Source: Demequina flava
GTDB taxonomy: Bacteria > Actinomycetota > Actinomycetes > Actinomycetales > Demequinaceae
Direction of reading: 5' to 3'
Assembly (NCBI RefSeq): GCF_000975035.1
Contig: NZ_BBRA01000001.1
Coordinates: forward strand, 1,652,838-1,716,837
Length of the DNA: 64,000 nt
The stretch's first letter is position 1. Each line of letters begins with the position of its first letter. The notes under the pieces were generated by a model. The model worked only from the letters and a program-made list of their open reading frames with translations, made no database searches and was not told the DNA's origin. Positions 37,129 through 46,840 of the stretch are shown here, piece after piece. A program made the position numbers and the translations under genes.

Positions 37129-37862
37129 TCGCGGGGGCTACCCGCGTGCAGTGGCCTGCCACTGTGGTGGCCCTCGGTATTGACCGCAAGACTCACCTTC
37201 GCGGGCGTCACGCAGAGTTTCTCCACCATGGCGTGGCCGTCAAGTATGCGGACTCTGGAGTCGATGCACTGGTGCAGTTGGGCCGTGAGCCGCAGGTCAC
37301 TGCGGTCTTGATTGGGCCCGGTTGCGCCGATGCGGACATCGACCAACTCGTCGAGGTGATGAGCGGGATTGGCAACACTCCCGTGGTCGTGGCCGTGTCA
37401 CGCCAGGCGAGCGAGTTGCCCGCGAGCTCGCGTGCGGGGGATGTGGAGTCGCTACTCCTGCCCGTCAGCCCGCAGCGCCTGGCGCAAGCAGTCGCTGCTG
37501 TGCACCACAGCGCTGGAGAGGTTCGCGACGTGCACCGGGCGGCGGGCATCACGATTGATCGCGATGCCTGCGTGGCGGTGTGGCACGGTGAGCGCATCCG
37601 CCTGAGCCCGGCTTTGCTTGAGATGCTGACGTACCTAGCTGACGCGTACCCAAGGGTCGTCAGCGCGGAGGAACTTGCGTCCGAATGCCGGTCCTCGGGT
37701 GAGCCCACCTCCGCCGCGCGCGTTCGCGTTGGAATTGGTCGCCTCCGGGAGGCGTTCCGGGCGGCCGCGATTGATGCGGACGTGCCCGTTGTGACCGTCC
37801 GCGGCTCGGGCTATACGCTTGCTGCGGTGCGAGAAGACACGTCGGTCTCCGCGGGCAACTGA
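37125..37862 (+). CDS. Pst-linked regulator with degenerate receiver and winged helix
   Basis: The 245-residue protein has an N-terminal receiver-like fold (about 12-110) and a C-terminal OmpR-type winged helix (about 140-235, ending [13 protein letters not shown]). In the receiver the strand that should end in the phosphorylated Asp reads [14 protein letters not shown], with Gly at the acceptor position, and the N-terminal acidic pair is also absent. Normal phosphorylation therefore looks impossible. The start overlaps the pstB stop by 4 bases, which places it in the pst operon at the position where phoU often sits. A ligand- or interaction-controlled regulator of pst or phosphate genes is inference. 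Confidence 0.7.
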   Translation: MIAGATRVQWPATVVALGIDRKTHLRGRHAEFLHHGVAVKYADSGVDALVQLGREPQVTAVLIGPGCADADIDQLVEVMSGIGNTPVVVAVSRQASELPASSRAGDVESLLLPVSPQRLAQAVAAVHHSAGEVRDVHRAAGITIDRDACVAVWHGERIRLSPALLEMLTYLADAYPRVVSAEELASECRSSGEPTSAARVRVGIGRLREAFRAAAIDADVPVVTVRGSGYTLAAVREDTSVSAGN

Positions 37863-37867
37863 GGCCG

Positions 37868-38479
37868 TTAGCCCCGATCGCCGGCGGCAGGGTCAAGGCC
37901 CAGCCAGTCGTGCCACGTTGAGTGCAGCACGAGCCACGCCATGAGGCCATAGCCGGCCTGCTGCGGCACATCGCCCCCGGTGGAAGCCATGTCGGTGGCC
38001 CACTGATCATGGCGAGCGAGCGGGCCGTACATGTCAATGAACGGAACCGCACGGCGTGCGGCCGCCTCGTCACACAGCGCCGCATACTCGGCGACAGCCT
38101 GAGCATCACTTGCGGTGACGGGCGGGGGCCCGGCCACCATGGTGGTGAAGCCTAGGGCCGATGCTCGGTCCAGGGTGTTTGCCAGGTGCAGTCGCGTCAT
38201 GGTCGGGGACACGCCCTTGGCGACGTCGTGCCGGCCAATGGCGAACAGCACGTAGTTTTCGGCTTCCTTCAGCCCGTCTGGGCCAACGCGGCGCAGTGCT
38301 TCCTCATCCCAGCGGCTCGACAGCTCAGCCGTGGTCTCGCCGGGAACGGCGAGCGTGTGGAAGCGTAGATTCCTTCCCAGCGGCAACGTGCGTGCGGCCA
38401 CGCGACCCGCCCAGCCCAGGGCCTTGGGGTCGCCGTGGCCGGCTACGAGTTCGTCGCCAACGAAGAAGATGTTCTTCAT
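37868..38479 (-). CDS. SGNH/GDSL-hydrolase-fold protein with altered catalytic residues
   Basis: The 203-residue protein follows the SGNH block order. Block I is [13 protein letters not shown], block [13 protein letters not shown], block [13 protein letters not shown] and block [14 protein letters not shown]. The nucleophile Ser of GDS is Glu here, the Asn of GxND is His, and the D-x-x-H of block V shows no His. It may have lost hydrolase activity or use other residues. The same substitutions occur in a group of actinobacterial homologues I recall, so the change may be ancestral. The start overlaps the kgd stop (ATGA), so it is translated with kgd. Confidence 0.65.
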   Translation of the reverse strand: MKNIFFVGDELVAGHGDPKALGWAGRVAARTLPLGRNLRFHTLAVPGETTAELSSRWDEEALRRVGPDGLKEAENYVLFAIGRHDVAKGVSPTMTRLHLANTLDRASALGFTTMVAGPPPVTASDAQAVAEYAALCDEAAARRAVPFIDMYGPLARHDQWATDMASTGGDVPQQAGYGLMAWLVLHSTWHDWLGLDPAAGDRG

Positions 38480-41400
38480 CGGTTGAACGCCCGCTGCACC
38501 AGTTCAGCCTGCTCTTCCTTGTGGCGCGAGCTGAGGCCCGATGCCGGGGATGCAGATGCAGGTCGCGTGACACCGCGAACTTCGCGTCCGATGACGTGGG
38601 GGAGTGCGTGCGCCAGGTAGCTCCATGCACCCTGGTTGCGTGGCTCTTCCTGGACCCACACCACTTCAGCGTTGCCGAACGGTTCGAGCGCACCGTTGAG
38701 GGCGTCCGCGTCCACTGGGTAGAGCTGCTCAAGGCGGAGGATCGCCGTCGAGGTGTCGCCGGTCTTCTCGCGTTCGGCTGCCAGGTCGTAGTAGACCTTG
38801 CCAGCGCACACGAGGACGCGGTCGACTCCGGCTGGGTCGATCGGATCGGCAACGACCGGCTCGAATGTTCCGGTCGTGAAGTCTTCGACACTTGACTGGG
38901 CCGCACGCAGGCGGAGCATCGACTTGGGGGTGAAGACCACCATGGGGCGGCGCGGCCGGTCGTAGGCCTGGCGACGCAGCAGGTGGAAGTAACTGGCCGG
39001 GGTCGACGGCATGGCCGCGATCATGTTGTCCTCGGCACACATCTGCAGGAAGCGCTCGACGCGCGCAGACGAGTGGTCGGGGCCCTGGCCCTCATAGCCG
39101 TGGGGCAGGAGCAGGACGACTGATGACGACTGTCCCCACTTCTGCTCAGAAGAGGAGATGAACTCGTCGATGATGGTCTGCGCGCCATTGACGAAGTCGC
39201 CAAACTGCGCTTCCCACAGCACCAGGGCGTCGGGACGTTCCACGGAGTAGCCGTACTCGAAGCCGAGGCAGGCGTACTCGCTGAGCGAGGAGTCGATGAG
39301 GTGCATGCGTGCCTGATCGGAGTTCAGGTACAGCAGCGGCGTCCACTCGGCGCCGGTGGCGCGGTCGTGGAATACGGCGTGGCGCTGGACGAAGGTGCCG
39401 CGGCGGGCATCCTGACCGGCCAAGCGCACGGGGGTGCCCTCCTGGAGCAACGATCCGAACGCGAGCAGTTCGCCGTAGCCCCAGTCGATCCCGCCTTCAC
39501 GGCTCATGAGCTCGCGACGCTCCAACAGCTTGGCGAGCTTGGAGTGAACAGCGAAGCCTTCGGGAGGACGGGTGTGGGCGCGACCAATGCGTTCCACCTG
39601 GCTCTTCGACACGGCTGTCTGCCAGCCGACCATGACGCCGGCGTCGGAAGACTGGCTCGAGGGCAGTTCCAGACCGGAGATGTTCTCGGTGTCCGTGCCC
39701 TGGAAGCCTTCGCGGGTTTCGAGGAAGACGCGCTCGAGCTGAGCGAGGTAGTCCTGAGACACCGACTCTGCTTCCTCTGTCGTGATGTCGCCACGGCGGA
39801 TGAGGGCCTCGGTGTACAGGTGACGGACCGAACGCTTGGCCTCGATGAGGTCGTACATGCGCGGCTGGGTCATCGAGGGGTCGTCACCCTCGTTGTGACC
39901 GCGGCGGCGGTAGCAGACCATGTCAATGATGACGTCGCGGCCGAACTGCTCGCGGTACTCGAAAGCCAAGCGCGCGGTGCGTGCACAGGCCTCGGGGTCG
40001 TCGCCGTTCACGTGGAAAATCGGGATCTGGTAGCCCTTGGCGATGTCCGTGCAGTAGCGCGTGGAACGCGAGTCACCGGGGCCGGTGGTGAAGCCCACCT
40101 GGTTGTTGATGATGACGTGGACGGTTCCGCCGGTCTTGTAGCCGCGCAGGCCCGACAGGTTCAGAGTCTCCATGACGATGCCCTGGCCCGCGAATGCCGC
40201 GTCACCGTGGACGAGGATCGGCAGGACGGGGTAGCCGTCGGTGGCGGGGTCGGCGCCCAGAGCGTCGAGCTTGGCGCGCACGATTCCCTCAAGGACCGGG
40301 TTAACGGCCTCGAGGTGCGAGGGGTTCGCAGCGAGGTACACATCCGTGGTCGCGCCGGACTCCGCAGTGAAGACGCCCTCGGTACCGAGGTGGTACTTCA
40401 CATCGCCGGAGCCCTGAACCGATCCTGGAATGGCCGTGCCGTCGAACTCGGAAAAGATCTGCGAGTACGACTTACCGGCAAGGTTTGCGAGCACGTTGAG
40501 GCGTCCGCGGTGCGCCATACCGATGCAGACCTCTTGGATGCCGGACTCGGCGGCCGAGGACATGACGGCATCCAGCAGCGGAATCAGGGACTCGCCGCCT
40601 TCGAGCGAGAAGCGCTTCTGGCCCACGTACTTGGTCTGGAGGAAGGCCTCGAATGCCTCAGCGGCGTTCAGGCGGCGCAGGATCCGCAGGTGCTCTTCGC
40701 GGGTGGGCTTCGTGTAGTCCACCTCGAGACGCTCCTGGAGCCAGGCGCGCTGCTTGCGGTCCGCGATGTGCATGTACTCGACACCCACGGTGCGGCAGTA
40801 GGCATCGCGCAGACGGCCAAGGACCTCGCGCATCTTCCACTTGTCGCGCCCGCCGAACTCGGCGGTGGCGTAGACCCGGTCGAGGTCCCACAGGGTGAGG
40901 CCGTGCGTCTGCACGTCGAGGTCAGGGTGCTTGCGCAGGCGCGTGGACAGGGGGTCCACGTCTGCCATGAGGTGGCCGCGCGAGCGGTAGGAGTGAATGA
41001 GTTCTGCGATGCGGGCGGGCTTTGCGGCCTCCGCTGCCTCATTGGTCGCGGCGTCCTGAACCCAGCGCACGGGCTCGTAGGGCACACGCAGCGCCACGAA
41101 CACGCGGTCGTAGAAACCGTCCAGTCCCAGGAGCTTGCGGTGCACCAGCGCGAGGAACTCGCCGGACTGGGCGCCCTGGATGACGCGGTGGTCGTAGGTC
41201 GACGTGAGCGTCATGACCTTGGAGACGCCGAGGCGGGCCACGGTCTCAGAGGACGCGCCCTGGTACTCAGCGGGGTAATCCATCGCGCCCACGCCAATGA
41301 TCGAGCCCTGGCCCTGCATCAGGCGCGGCACGGAGTGGACCGTACCGATGGTGCCCGGGTTGGTGAGCGTGATCGTGGTGTCTTTGAAGTCGCTCGCCTG

Positions 41401-42378
41401 CAGTGCGCCGGTGCGGGCACGCTTGACGACGTCCTCGTAGGCGGACCAGAACGACGCGAAGTTCATGTCGTCGGCGCCCTTGATGTTGGGCACCAGAAGC
41501 TGACGAGAGCCGTCGTCCTTTGCGAGGTCAATGGCCAGACCGAAGTTGACCTGCTCGGGCGTGCGGACCGCGGGCTTGCCCTCGTCCTGCGCGTACGCAA
41601 CGTTCATGGCTGGCAACTGAGCCAGCGCCTCGACGATTGCGTAGCCGATGAGGTGGGTGAAGCTCACCTTGCCGCCACGGGTGCGCGTCAGGTGATTGTT
41701 GATCACCGTGCGGTTGTCCATGATTAGCTTCGCGGGGATAGTCCGGACCGAGGTGGCCGTGGGGACCTCAAGGCTGGCCTCCATGTTGGAGACCACGCGG
41801 GCTGCGGGGCCGCGAAGGCGTGTCACGCCGTGCTCGACGTCCTTGGCAGCGAGCGCCTGGTGATCGTCCTTCTGAAGGTATGCCGCGGTGGGGGCCTGCG
41901 CAGTCGCGATGGGCTGCGTAGGTGCCTGCTCGCCGTCAGCGGCAGACTCCTTGGCCGATACGTCGGGCGGCGTGGGTGCAGACGCCGCGTCAGCGGGATC
42001 CGGGGTGGGGGCCTCGGCTATAGGCGAGGGCTCGGACGAGGCGGCCTTCTTCGGGGCAATCCCCGCGGGAGCGGAAGGTGCGGCCGGAGCGGAAGCCGCG
42101 CCAGCATCGGCCGGACGTACCTGTGAAGCCGACACGTCAGTGGAGGCTGGCGTGATGTTGGGTGGCGCCGGGCGGTGGCTCGTTTCGTGGGAGCCCGGGC
42201 TAGGGGCCGAGTCCTCGACTTGAGCTTGGGGTTCGTCGCTCGTTGAGGAGGGAGCCGGGTCCGCTTGCTGGCCGCTACGCAGGAGCGATGCCACAGTGGG
42301 AGCCCCTTCGTTACGGTTTACGGTCATGCGGTCGGCGTCAGATGCGCTGGTGTCGGTGGACACGTCGAGGCCGCTCAC
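38476..42378 (-). CDS. kgd: Multifunctional 2-oxoglutarate decarboxylase/dehydrogenase E1-E2 (Kgd)
   Basis: This 1300-residue fusion typical of actinomycetes combines a succinyltransferase (E2-like) domain with a thiamine-diphosphate E1 domain. It serves the TCA cycle at 2-oxoglutarate. After a long Pro/Ala/Ser linker (to about 180) comes the E2 catalytic domain, with [14 protein letters not shown]. The E1 domain follows, with thiamine-site features GDAAFAGQG and INNQVGFTT. The usual N-terminal segment with a WLV-x-EMY core is not present, and the frame is closed by a stop 6 codons upstream. ATG 42327 is an alternative start. No lipoyl domain is present, as expected. An SGNH-like gene is coupled downstream. 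Confidence 0.92.
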   Translation of the reverse strand: MSGLDVSTDTSASDADRMTVNRNEGAPTVASLLRSGQQADPAPSSTSDEPQAQVEDSAPSPGSHETSHRPAPPNITPASTDVSASQVRPADAGAASAPAAPSAPAGIAPKKAASSEPSPIAEAPTPDPADAASAPTPPDVSAKESAADGEQAPTQPIATAQAPTAAYLQKDDHQALAAKDVEHGVTRLRGPAARVVSNMEASLEVPTATSVRTIPAKLIMDNRTVINNHLTRTRGGKVSFTHLIGYAIVEALAQLPAMNVAYAQDEGKPAVRTPEQVNFGLAIDLAKDDGSRQLLVPNIKGADDMNFASFWSAYEDVVKRARTGALQASDFKDTTITLTNPGTIGTVHSVPRLMQGQGSIIGVGAMDYPAEYQGASSETVARLGVSKVMTLTSTYDHRVIQGAQSGEFLALVHRKLLGLDGFYDRVFVALRVPYEPVRWVQDAATNEAAEAAKPARIAELIHSYRSRGHLMADVDPLSTRLRKHPDLDVQTHGLTLWDLDRVYATAEFGGRDKWKMREVLGRLRDAYCRTVGVEYMHIADRKQRAWLQERLEVDYTKPTREEHLRILRRLNAAEAFEAFLQTKYVGQKRFSLEGGESLIPLLDAVMSSAAESGIQEVCIGMAHRGRLNVLANLAGKSYSQIFSEFDGTAIPGSVQGSGDVKYHLGTEGVFTAESGATTDVYLAANPSHLEAVNPVLEGIVRAKLDALGADPATDGYPVLPILVHGDAAFAGQGIVMETLNLSGLRGYKTGGTVHVIINNQVGFTTGPGDSRSTRYCTDIAKGYQIPIFHVNGDDPEACARTARLAFEYREQFGRDVIIDMVCYRRRGHNEGDDPSMTQPRMYDLIEAKRSVRHLYTEALIRRGDITTEEAESVSQDYLAQLERVFLETREGFQGTDTENISGLELPSSQSSDAGVMVGWQTAVSKSQVERIGRAHTRPPEGFAVHSKLAKLLERRELMSREGGIDWGYGELLAFGSLLQEGTPVRLAGQDARRGTFVQRHAVFHDRATGAEWTPLLYLNSDQARMHLIDSSLSEYACLGFEYGYSVERPDALVLWEAQFGDFVNGAQTIIDEFISSSEQKWGQSSSVVLLLPHGYEGQGPDHSSARVERFLQMCAEDNMIAAMPSTPASYFHLLRRQAYDRPRRPMVVFTPKSMLRLRAAQSSVEDFTTGTFEPVVADPIDPAGVDRVLVCAGKVYYDLAAEREKTGDTSTAILRLEQLYPVDADALNGALEPFGNAEVVWVQEEPRNQGAWSYLAHALPHVIGREVRGVTRPASASPASGLSSRHKEEQAELVQRAFNR

Positions 42379-42461
42379 TTTCTTGGCGCCAGTGCGTCAG
42401 ATACGTCAGTGTTTCTTCCGTCTTCAAGAGTAGACGCTCCGAGGTGCCGATTGGGACGTCC

Positions 42462-42488
42462 GCGCAAGGTTTTGCCGAGGTCTTGCGC
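42462..42488. promoter_or_regulatory. Inverted repeat upstream of kgd
   Basis: GCGCAAG (42462-42468) and CTTGCGC (42482-42488) form a 7-bp inverted repeat with a 13-base spacer. It lies in the 140-base gap between the ABC permease stop and the kgd start, so it may be an operator for kgd or the tail hairpin of the ABC operon. Assignment is uncertain. Confidence 0.25.
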
Positions 42489-42518
42489 ACCTTGGTGAAG
42501 GCATTGCCCTACCTTTGG

Positions 42519-43334
42519 CTAACCCACGTCGCGGCGGGTCATTCGCAACCAACCGATGACCCCAGCGATAAGTCCGTACGCCAGCAAAACTGCGAATCCA
42601 GCCCACGGAGCGAGCAGATTACCGGCTTCCATGGCCGAGTAGAAGCTTGCCCCGACCATCGCATCGCCAGCGGCGCCCGGCAGGTATGCGGCAACGCCCT
42701 GCAACGGCTCGATGAGGCCCAATGCCAGGCGAAGGATCGGCTCCGCCAACTGGGTCCAGCCCACGAGCAGGACGATCACCATCACCTGATTCGGGATCGC
42801 CGCGCCGAGGCCCACACCCACGACGGCCCACACCGCGAGCGCAACAACGCCCATGGCGATCGAGCCCCACATGGATGCGCTCGTGAGGAATGTGGCGCTG
42901 TCGGTGAGCGCCAGGCCAGCGCCGCCCACGACCACGCCGGCACTCATTGCAAGAACGCCGTAGAGCAACCCAAAGGGAACGATTGCGATCAGCTTCGCGG
43001 CGATCAGACGGCCACGGCGCGGATCCATCAGCAACGTGGTGTCGATGGTGCGGTGGCGGTACTCCGAGGTCAGGCTGAGCGCCCCGAGCACGGCGGGGAA
43101 GACGTATCCGAAGGAGACCGGCAGGCTGTAGACCATCGTTGCCAACATCTCGGGGTCCATGCCTGACGCGTCTGGCTGATCTGCACCCGTGGCGCCGAGT
43201 TCCTCCGCGAACGCGAAGCTGAACACGATGACGGCAACCATGAAGATGACGCCCAGCGCGAGCGACAGTGCCAGGACCCACCACAGGCGGGTCGTGAGGA
43301 GCTTGCGCACCTCTGCGCGGATCGCGGCGCTCAT
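42519..43334 (-). CDS. ABC transporter permease (ABC-2 type)
   Basis: The 271-residue membrane protein has about six helices: one near residues 15-40, then five between about 65 and 265. A short loop with the motif TSEYRHRTIDTTLL is typical of ABC-2 export permeases. It starts overlapping the ATPase gene by 4 bases, so both form one exporter. Substrate is unknown; such pairs export drugs, peptides or lipids. It lies upstream of kgd with a 140-base gap, and a separate transcript for kgd is likely. Confidence 0.85.
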   Translation of the reverse strand: MSAAIRAEVRKLLTTRLWWVLALSLALGVIFMVAVIVFSFAFAEELGATGADQPDASGMDPEMLATMVYSLPVSFGYVFPAVLGALSLTSEYRHRTIDTTLLMDPRRGRLIAAKLIAIVPFGLLYGVLAMSAGVVVGGAGLALTDSATFLTSASMWGSIAMGVVALAVWAVVGVGLGAAIPNQVMVIVLLVGWTQLAEPILRLALGLIEPLQGVAAYLPGAAGDAMVGASFYSAMEAGNLLAPWAGFAVLLAYGLIAGVIGWLRMTRRDVG

Positions 43335-44233
43335 GCGGCAACCTCCTGGGAAGTGAGGCGGAGGAAGACGGTCTCGAGGCTCTCCCGCGAGTCCTCGAGA
43401 CCGTGAACTTCAAGCCCATCCGCAAAGGCTGCGGCGCCCACCTGCGCGGCGGTCGCGCCGGTGATGCGCGCATGGGTGGGGTCGGTCAGGTTTGCGGAGC
43501 CAGGGAAACGGTCCGTAAGGAAGGACGCGAGCCGGTCGGCGTGGGGGCTGGCGAGGGTGACGGAGGCATCGGTCATGCCGCGCAAGTCGGAAATGGATGA
43601 GGCGTGGCGCAGTGCGCCGCCCGCGACAATCACGACATCGTCCACCGTGAGCTCAACTTCGCTGAGCAGGTGGGAGCTGAGCAGCACGGTTCCACCATTT
43701 GCCGCGAACGCACGCAAGAACGCGCGGAGCCACTGAACCCCCGCCGGGTCCAAACCGTTGGCGGACTCGTCGAGGATCAAGACTCGTGGGTTGCCCAGCA
43801 GTGCCGTTGCCAGCCCCAGCCTTTGCTTCATGCCCATCGAGAACCCGCCTACTCGGCGACCCGCAGCGTCACTGAGGCCTACGAGTTCCAAGACCTCCGA
43901 GCATCGGCCCTCCTCAACGCCCGCTTGCGACGAGTACACCTTGAGGTGATCGCGAGCGGTGCGGCCCGGGTGGAAGGCGCCTTCGAAGTGGGCTCCGACC
44001 CACTGCGCCGGCCGGTCGAGCTGAGCGTAGGGGCGCCCATCGATCAGCGCTGCGCCGGAGGTCGGCTCGACGAGTCCGACCAAGGCGCGCAGGGTCGTCG
44101 ACTTGCCGGCCCCGTTGGGCCCCAAGAACCCGGTCACGCGTCCGGGCTGCGCCGTAAACGTGAGGTCGTCCACTGCCGTAATCGCGCCAAACTTCTTGGT
44201 GAGCGAGCGGATCTCAATCGCGGGGGCGTCCAT
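43331..44233 (-). CDS. ABC transporter ATP-binding protein (export type)
   Basis: The 300-residue ATPase has Walker A GPNGAGKST (about residue 39), a signature region GGFSMGMKQRLGLA and Walker B VLILDESANGLDP, where Ser replaces the usual Pro. The H-loop is LLSSHLLSEV. The C-terminal 75 residues form the extra domain often seen in ABC-2 exporters of the drug/antibiotic family. It pairs with the permease downstream. It diverges from the first CNNM-like gene across 88 bases. Confidence 0.88.
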   Translation of the reverse strand: MDAPAIEIRSLTKKFGAITAVDDLTFTAQPGRVTGFLGPNGAGKSTTLRALVGLVEPTSGAALIDGRPYAQLDRPAQWVGAHFEGAFHPGRTARDHLKVYSSQAGVEEGRCSEVLELVGLSDAAGRRVGGFSMGMKQRLGLATALLGNPRVLILDESANGLDPAGVQWLRAFLRAFAANGGTVLLSSHLLSEVELTVDDVVIVAGGALRHASSISDLRGMTDASVTLASPHADRLASFLTDRFPGSANLTDPTHARITGATAAQVGAAAFADGLEVHGLEDSRESLETVFLRLTSQEVAA

Positions 44234-44321
44234 CCGAGTCCTTTCGTAACCGTAGGGGCCTGCCCGATGCTATCCGGCGTCGCTATGCTGGCCACACTAT
44301 GGACGACGATCGGCGTCGCGG

Positions 44322-45626
44322 ATGCTGACCGCGTGGCTCTTGGTAGGAGCCGGCGTGGTGTTGACCGCCGGCACAGCAATCTTTGTCGCGTCCGAATTCT
44401 CGCTGGTAGCGCTCGACCCCGCTCACGTCGATGACAAAGGTAAGCGCGGCAAGCGCGTCGTGCGTGCTCTCAAGCGACTGTCCACGCAACTCTCTGGTGC
44501 TCAGGTCGGGATCACGCTGACCACGATTCTGCTCGGCTACACCGCCCAGCCCGCGATCGTCGAACTGCTGAGCATCCCGCTGGAATCGACCGCACTGGGC
44601 CGCTCGGCGGTGGGCGTGATAGCCGGCATCACATCGCTCATTCTTGTCAACGCGTTCTCGATGGTCTTTGGCGAACTCGTGCCCAAGAACGCCGCGCTCG
44701 CGGACCCCATGCGCACGGCCCGGATCGCGGCGCCGCTCAACATGGCGTTCACGTCTGCACTCGGCCCGGTCATCACTGTTCTCAACAAGACCGCGAACGC
44801 GATTCTGCGCGCCTTTGGAATCGAGCCGCGCGAGGAACTGTCAGGAGGACGGTCTCCGCAGGAACTCGCAGCGCTGGTCCGCCGGTCGGCTGAGGCAGGC
44901 ACACTCGACCCCTCGACCGCCTTGCTGCTGAAGAACACCATTGATCTTGATGCGCTCACGGCGATCGACGTCATGACCGACCGCACTCGCCTTCATTCCC
45001 TTGGCGGCTCCGATAGCGCCGCAGACGTGCTGATGCTCGCGCGTGCGACGGGGCACTCCCGTTTCCCGGTGATTGGTGACGGGCTTGATGACGTGATTGG
45101 GCTTGTGCACCTGCGTGCGGCGATCTCCGTGCCGTTCTTGGACCGCGAGTCGACGACCGTCGAGCAGTTGATGGCTGGTGCGCCACGCGTCCCGGAGACG
45201 CTGTCCATGCGACCGCTGCTGCTGGAGTTGCGCGGACACGGCATGCAGTGCGCGATCGTCGAGGACGAGTACGGCGGCACCGCGGGCCTGGTGACTCTCG
45301 AGGATGTCGTGGAAGAGCTGGTGGGAGAGGTCGCCGATGAGCACGACCCTCGCCGCACGGATTCCCACCGGATGCCCACGGGTGCCTGGGTGGTCCCCGG
45401 CGAACTGCGTCCTGACGAGGTCATGGAGGTCGCTGGCCTCGAGATCCCCGAGTCTCCCGCGTACGAGACCCTGGGCGGTTTCGTGATGGCGCGCCTGGGC
45501 CGGGTGGCTCGCGTGGGCGACACCGTGGAGACGGCCGATGTTCGGGTCAGGATTGAGCGGATGGCCGGCAGGCGCATTGACCGGGTCCGGCTCGAAGACG
45601 TCGCGAGTCGAGGTGAGTCCTCGTGA
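44322..45626 (+). CDS. CNNM/CorC-type membrane protein (HlyC/CorC family), first copy
   Basis: The 434-residue protein has a DUF21/CNNM transmembrane domain (about residues 1-190, three to four helices). It includes SAQVGITL-type sequence (SGAQVGITLTTILLGY) and FGELVPKNAALA. A pair of CBS domains (about 205-330) and a small C-terminal CorC/HlyC domain follow. Such proteins are linked to magnesium or cobalt efflux. It overlaps the second copy by 4 bases (GTGA). A 9-codon upstream frame begins at 44299 and stops across this start codon. No good ribosome site is visible. Confidence 0.85.
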   Translation: MLTAWLLVGAGVVLTAGTAIFVASEFSLVALDPAHVDDKGKRGKRVVRALKRLSTQLSGAQVGITLTTILLGYTAQPAIVELLSIPLESTALGRSAVGVIAGITSLILVNAFSMVFGELVPKNAALADPMRTARIAAPLNMAFTSALGPVITVLNKTANAILRAFGIEPREELSGGRSPQELAALVRRSAEAGTLDPSTALLLKNTIDLDALTAIDVMTDRTRLHSLGGSDSAADVLMLARATGHSRFPVIGDGLDDVIGLVHLRAAISVPFLDRESTTVEQLMAGAPRVPETLSMRPLLLELRGHGMQCAIVEDEYGGTAGLVTLEDVVEELVGEVADEHDPRRTDSHRMPTGAWVVPGELRPDEVMEVAGLEIPESPAYETLGGFVMARLGRVARVGDTVETADVRVRIERMAGRRIDRVRLEDVASRGESS

Positions 45627-46684
45627 GCGGGTCGATGGTGGTGCTCGTGGTGGGGTTGCTCCTCGCCAACGCGTTCTTTGTGGGCGCGGAGTTCGCTGTG
45701 ATCTCTGCGCGGCGCAGCTCGATCGAACCGCGGGCGGAGGCAGGGTCGCGCTCTGCCAAGACGGTCCTGTGGGCCATGGAGAACGTGTCCGACATGCTGG
45801 CGTGCGCCCAGCTGGGCATCACCGTGTGTTCGGTGTCGCTCGGTGTGGTGGCGGAACCAGCGCTGGCCCATGCCTTGGAAGGGCCGATGCAGGCGTGGGG
45901 GATGCCGGAAGGCGCGGCCCACGTTGTGGCCATGATCATTGCGCTCGTCATCATCGTGGGGCTTCACGTGGTCGTAGGGGAGATGGTGCCCAAGAACGCG
46001 GCAGTCTCGACTCCGGACCGCGCGGCGCTGCTGTTGGGGCCGCCGCTGGTGTGGCTGTCCAAGGTCCTGCACCCCATCATCGTGGCGCTGAACTGGCTCG
46101 CCAATGGTGTGCTGCGGATGGGCGGGATCGAGCCGCGGGACGAAGTCACAAGCGCCTTCACCGCCGATGAGGTTCACTCCATTGTTGAGCGCTCCTCCGA
46201 GGAGGGCACGCTGCACGATGCCGAGGGTCTCCTGGCGGGCGCTATCGAGTTTTCCGACCGCACGGCGGGCGAAGTGATGATCCCCGTTGACGAGGTCCAG
46301 TCCCTGGCCCCCGGCGCGAGCGTTGAGGGCGTCGAGGCGATGGTGGCGGAGACTGGCTTCTCCCGGTTGCCGGTGCGTGGCGACGGCGGATTCGTGGGCT
46401 ATCTCCACATGAAGGACACGCTTTTCGCGCGGCCCGGCGAGCGTGAAGAACCCATCCAGGAGTGGCGCGTCCGAGCATTGCCCCAGGTAGCAGCCGATGA
46501 CCAAGTGGAGTCGGTGCTGGCCACCATGAGGCAGACGGGGGCCCACATCGCGGTTGTTCGTGACGACGAGAACGAGCTTGGCCTGATCCACCTCGAGGAC
46601 ATTATCGAGATCTTGGTGGGCGAGGTCCGGGACGCGATGGCGCGCGAGGAAACGACGGAACCTGCCGGTGGTGCTGAGCGTTAG
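45623..46684 (+). CDS. CNNM/CorC-type membrane protein, second copy
   Basis: The 353-residue relative of the preceding gene starts at GTG 45623 overlapping its stop. The transmembrane DUF21 domain covers about residues 1-190 (ACAQLGITVCSVSLG and VGEMVPKNAAV). Two CBS motifs follow (about 205-330). The C-terminal CorC domain of the first copy is absent, so the two are related but not equivalent. Paired genes of this kind are common in actinomycetes and the products probably form a heteromer. Ion specificity is not known. Confidence 0.85.
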   Translation: MSGSMVVLVVGLLLANAFFVGAEFAVISARRSSIEPRAEAGSRSAKTVLWAMENVSDMLACAQLGITVCSVSLGVVAEPALAHALEGPMQAWGMPEGAAHVVAMIIALVIIVGLHVVVGEMVPKNAAVSTPDRAALLLGPPLVWLSKVLHPIIVALNWLANGVLRMGGIEPRDEVTSAFTADEVHSIVERSSEEGTLHDAEGLLAGAIEFSDRTAGEVMIPVDEVQSLAPGASVEGVEAMVAETGFSRLPVRGDGGFVGYLHMKDTLFARPGEREEPIQEWRVRALPQVAADDQVESVLATMRQTGAHIAVVRDDENELGLIHLEDIIEILVGEVRDAMAREETTEPAGGAER

Positions 46685-46756
46685 GTGGAAAACGCCTGCC
46701 TGTCGGATCGTTTCGACACTGTGACAAAGGCGTCATCCCCAGGGGTAGCCAAATAG

Positions 46757-46772
46757 GTAACGGTTTGGTTAA
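46757..46772 (+). promoter_or_regulatory. Possible MtrA-type direct repeat upstream of the VanY gene
   Basis: GTAAC at 46757-46761 is followed 11 bases later by GTTAA at 46768-46772. Reported MtrA sites carry two GTAAC-like repeats with about this spacing and often precede wall-hydrolase genes. The match is partial, so this is a hypothesis only. Confidence 0.25.
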
Positions 46773-46840
46773 ACTCGTGGCTATCTTGGACCGGGTGGGG
46801 CGGTCGAGAACGATGGCAATCGAAAAGTACGGAGGCTCGT

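Noticed and set aside
39301..41727. 808-codon plus-strand open frame
   Set aside because: It is the exact antisense of kgd; the Val/Ala/Glu/Gly/His-rich translation has no domain and follows from the codon bias of the real gene.
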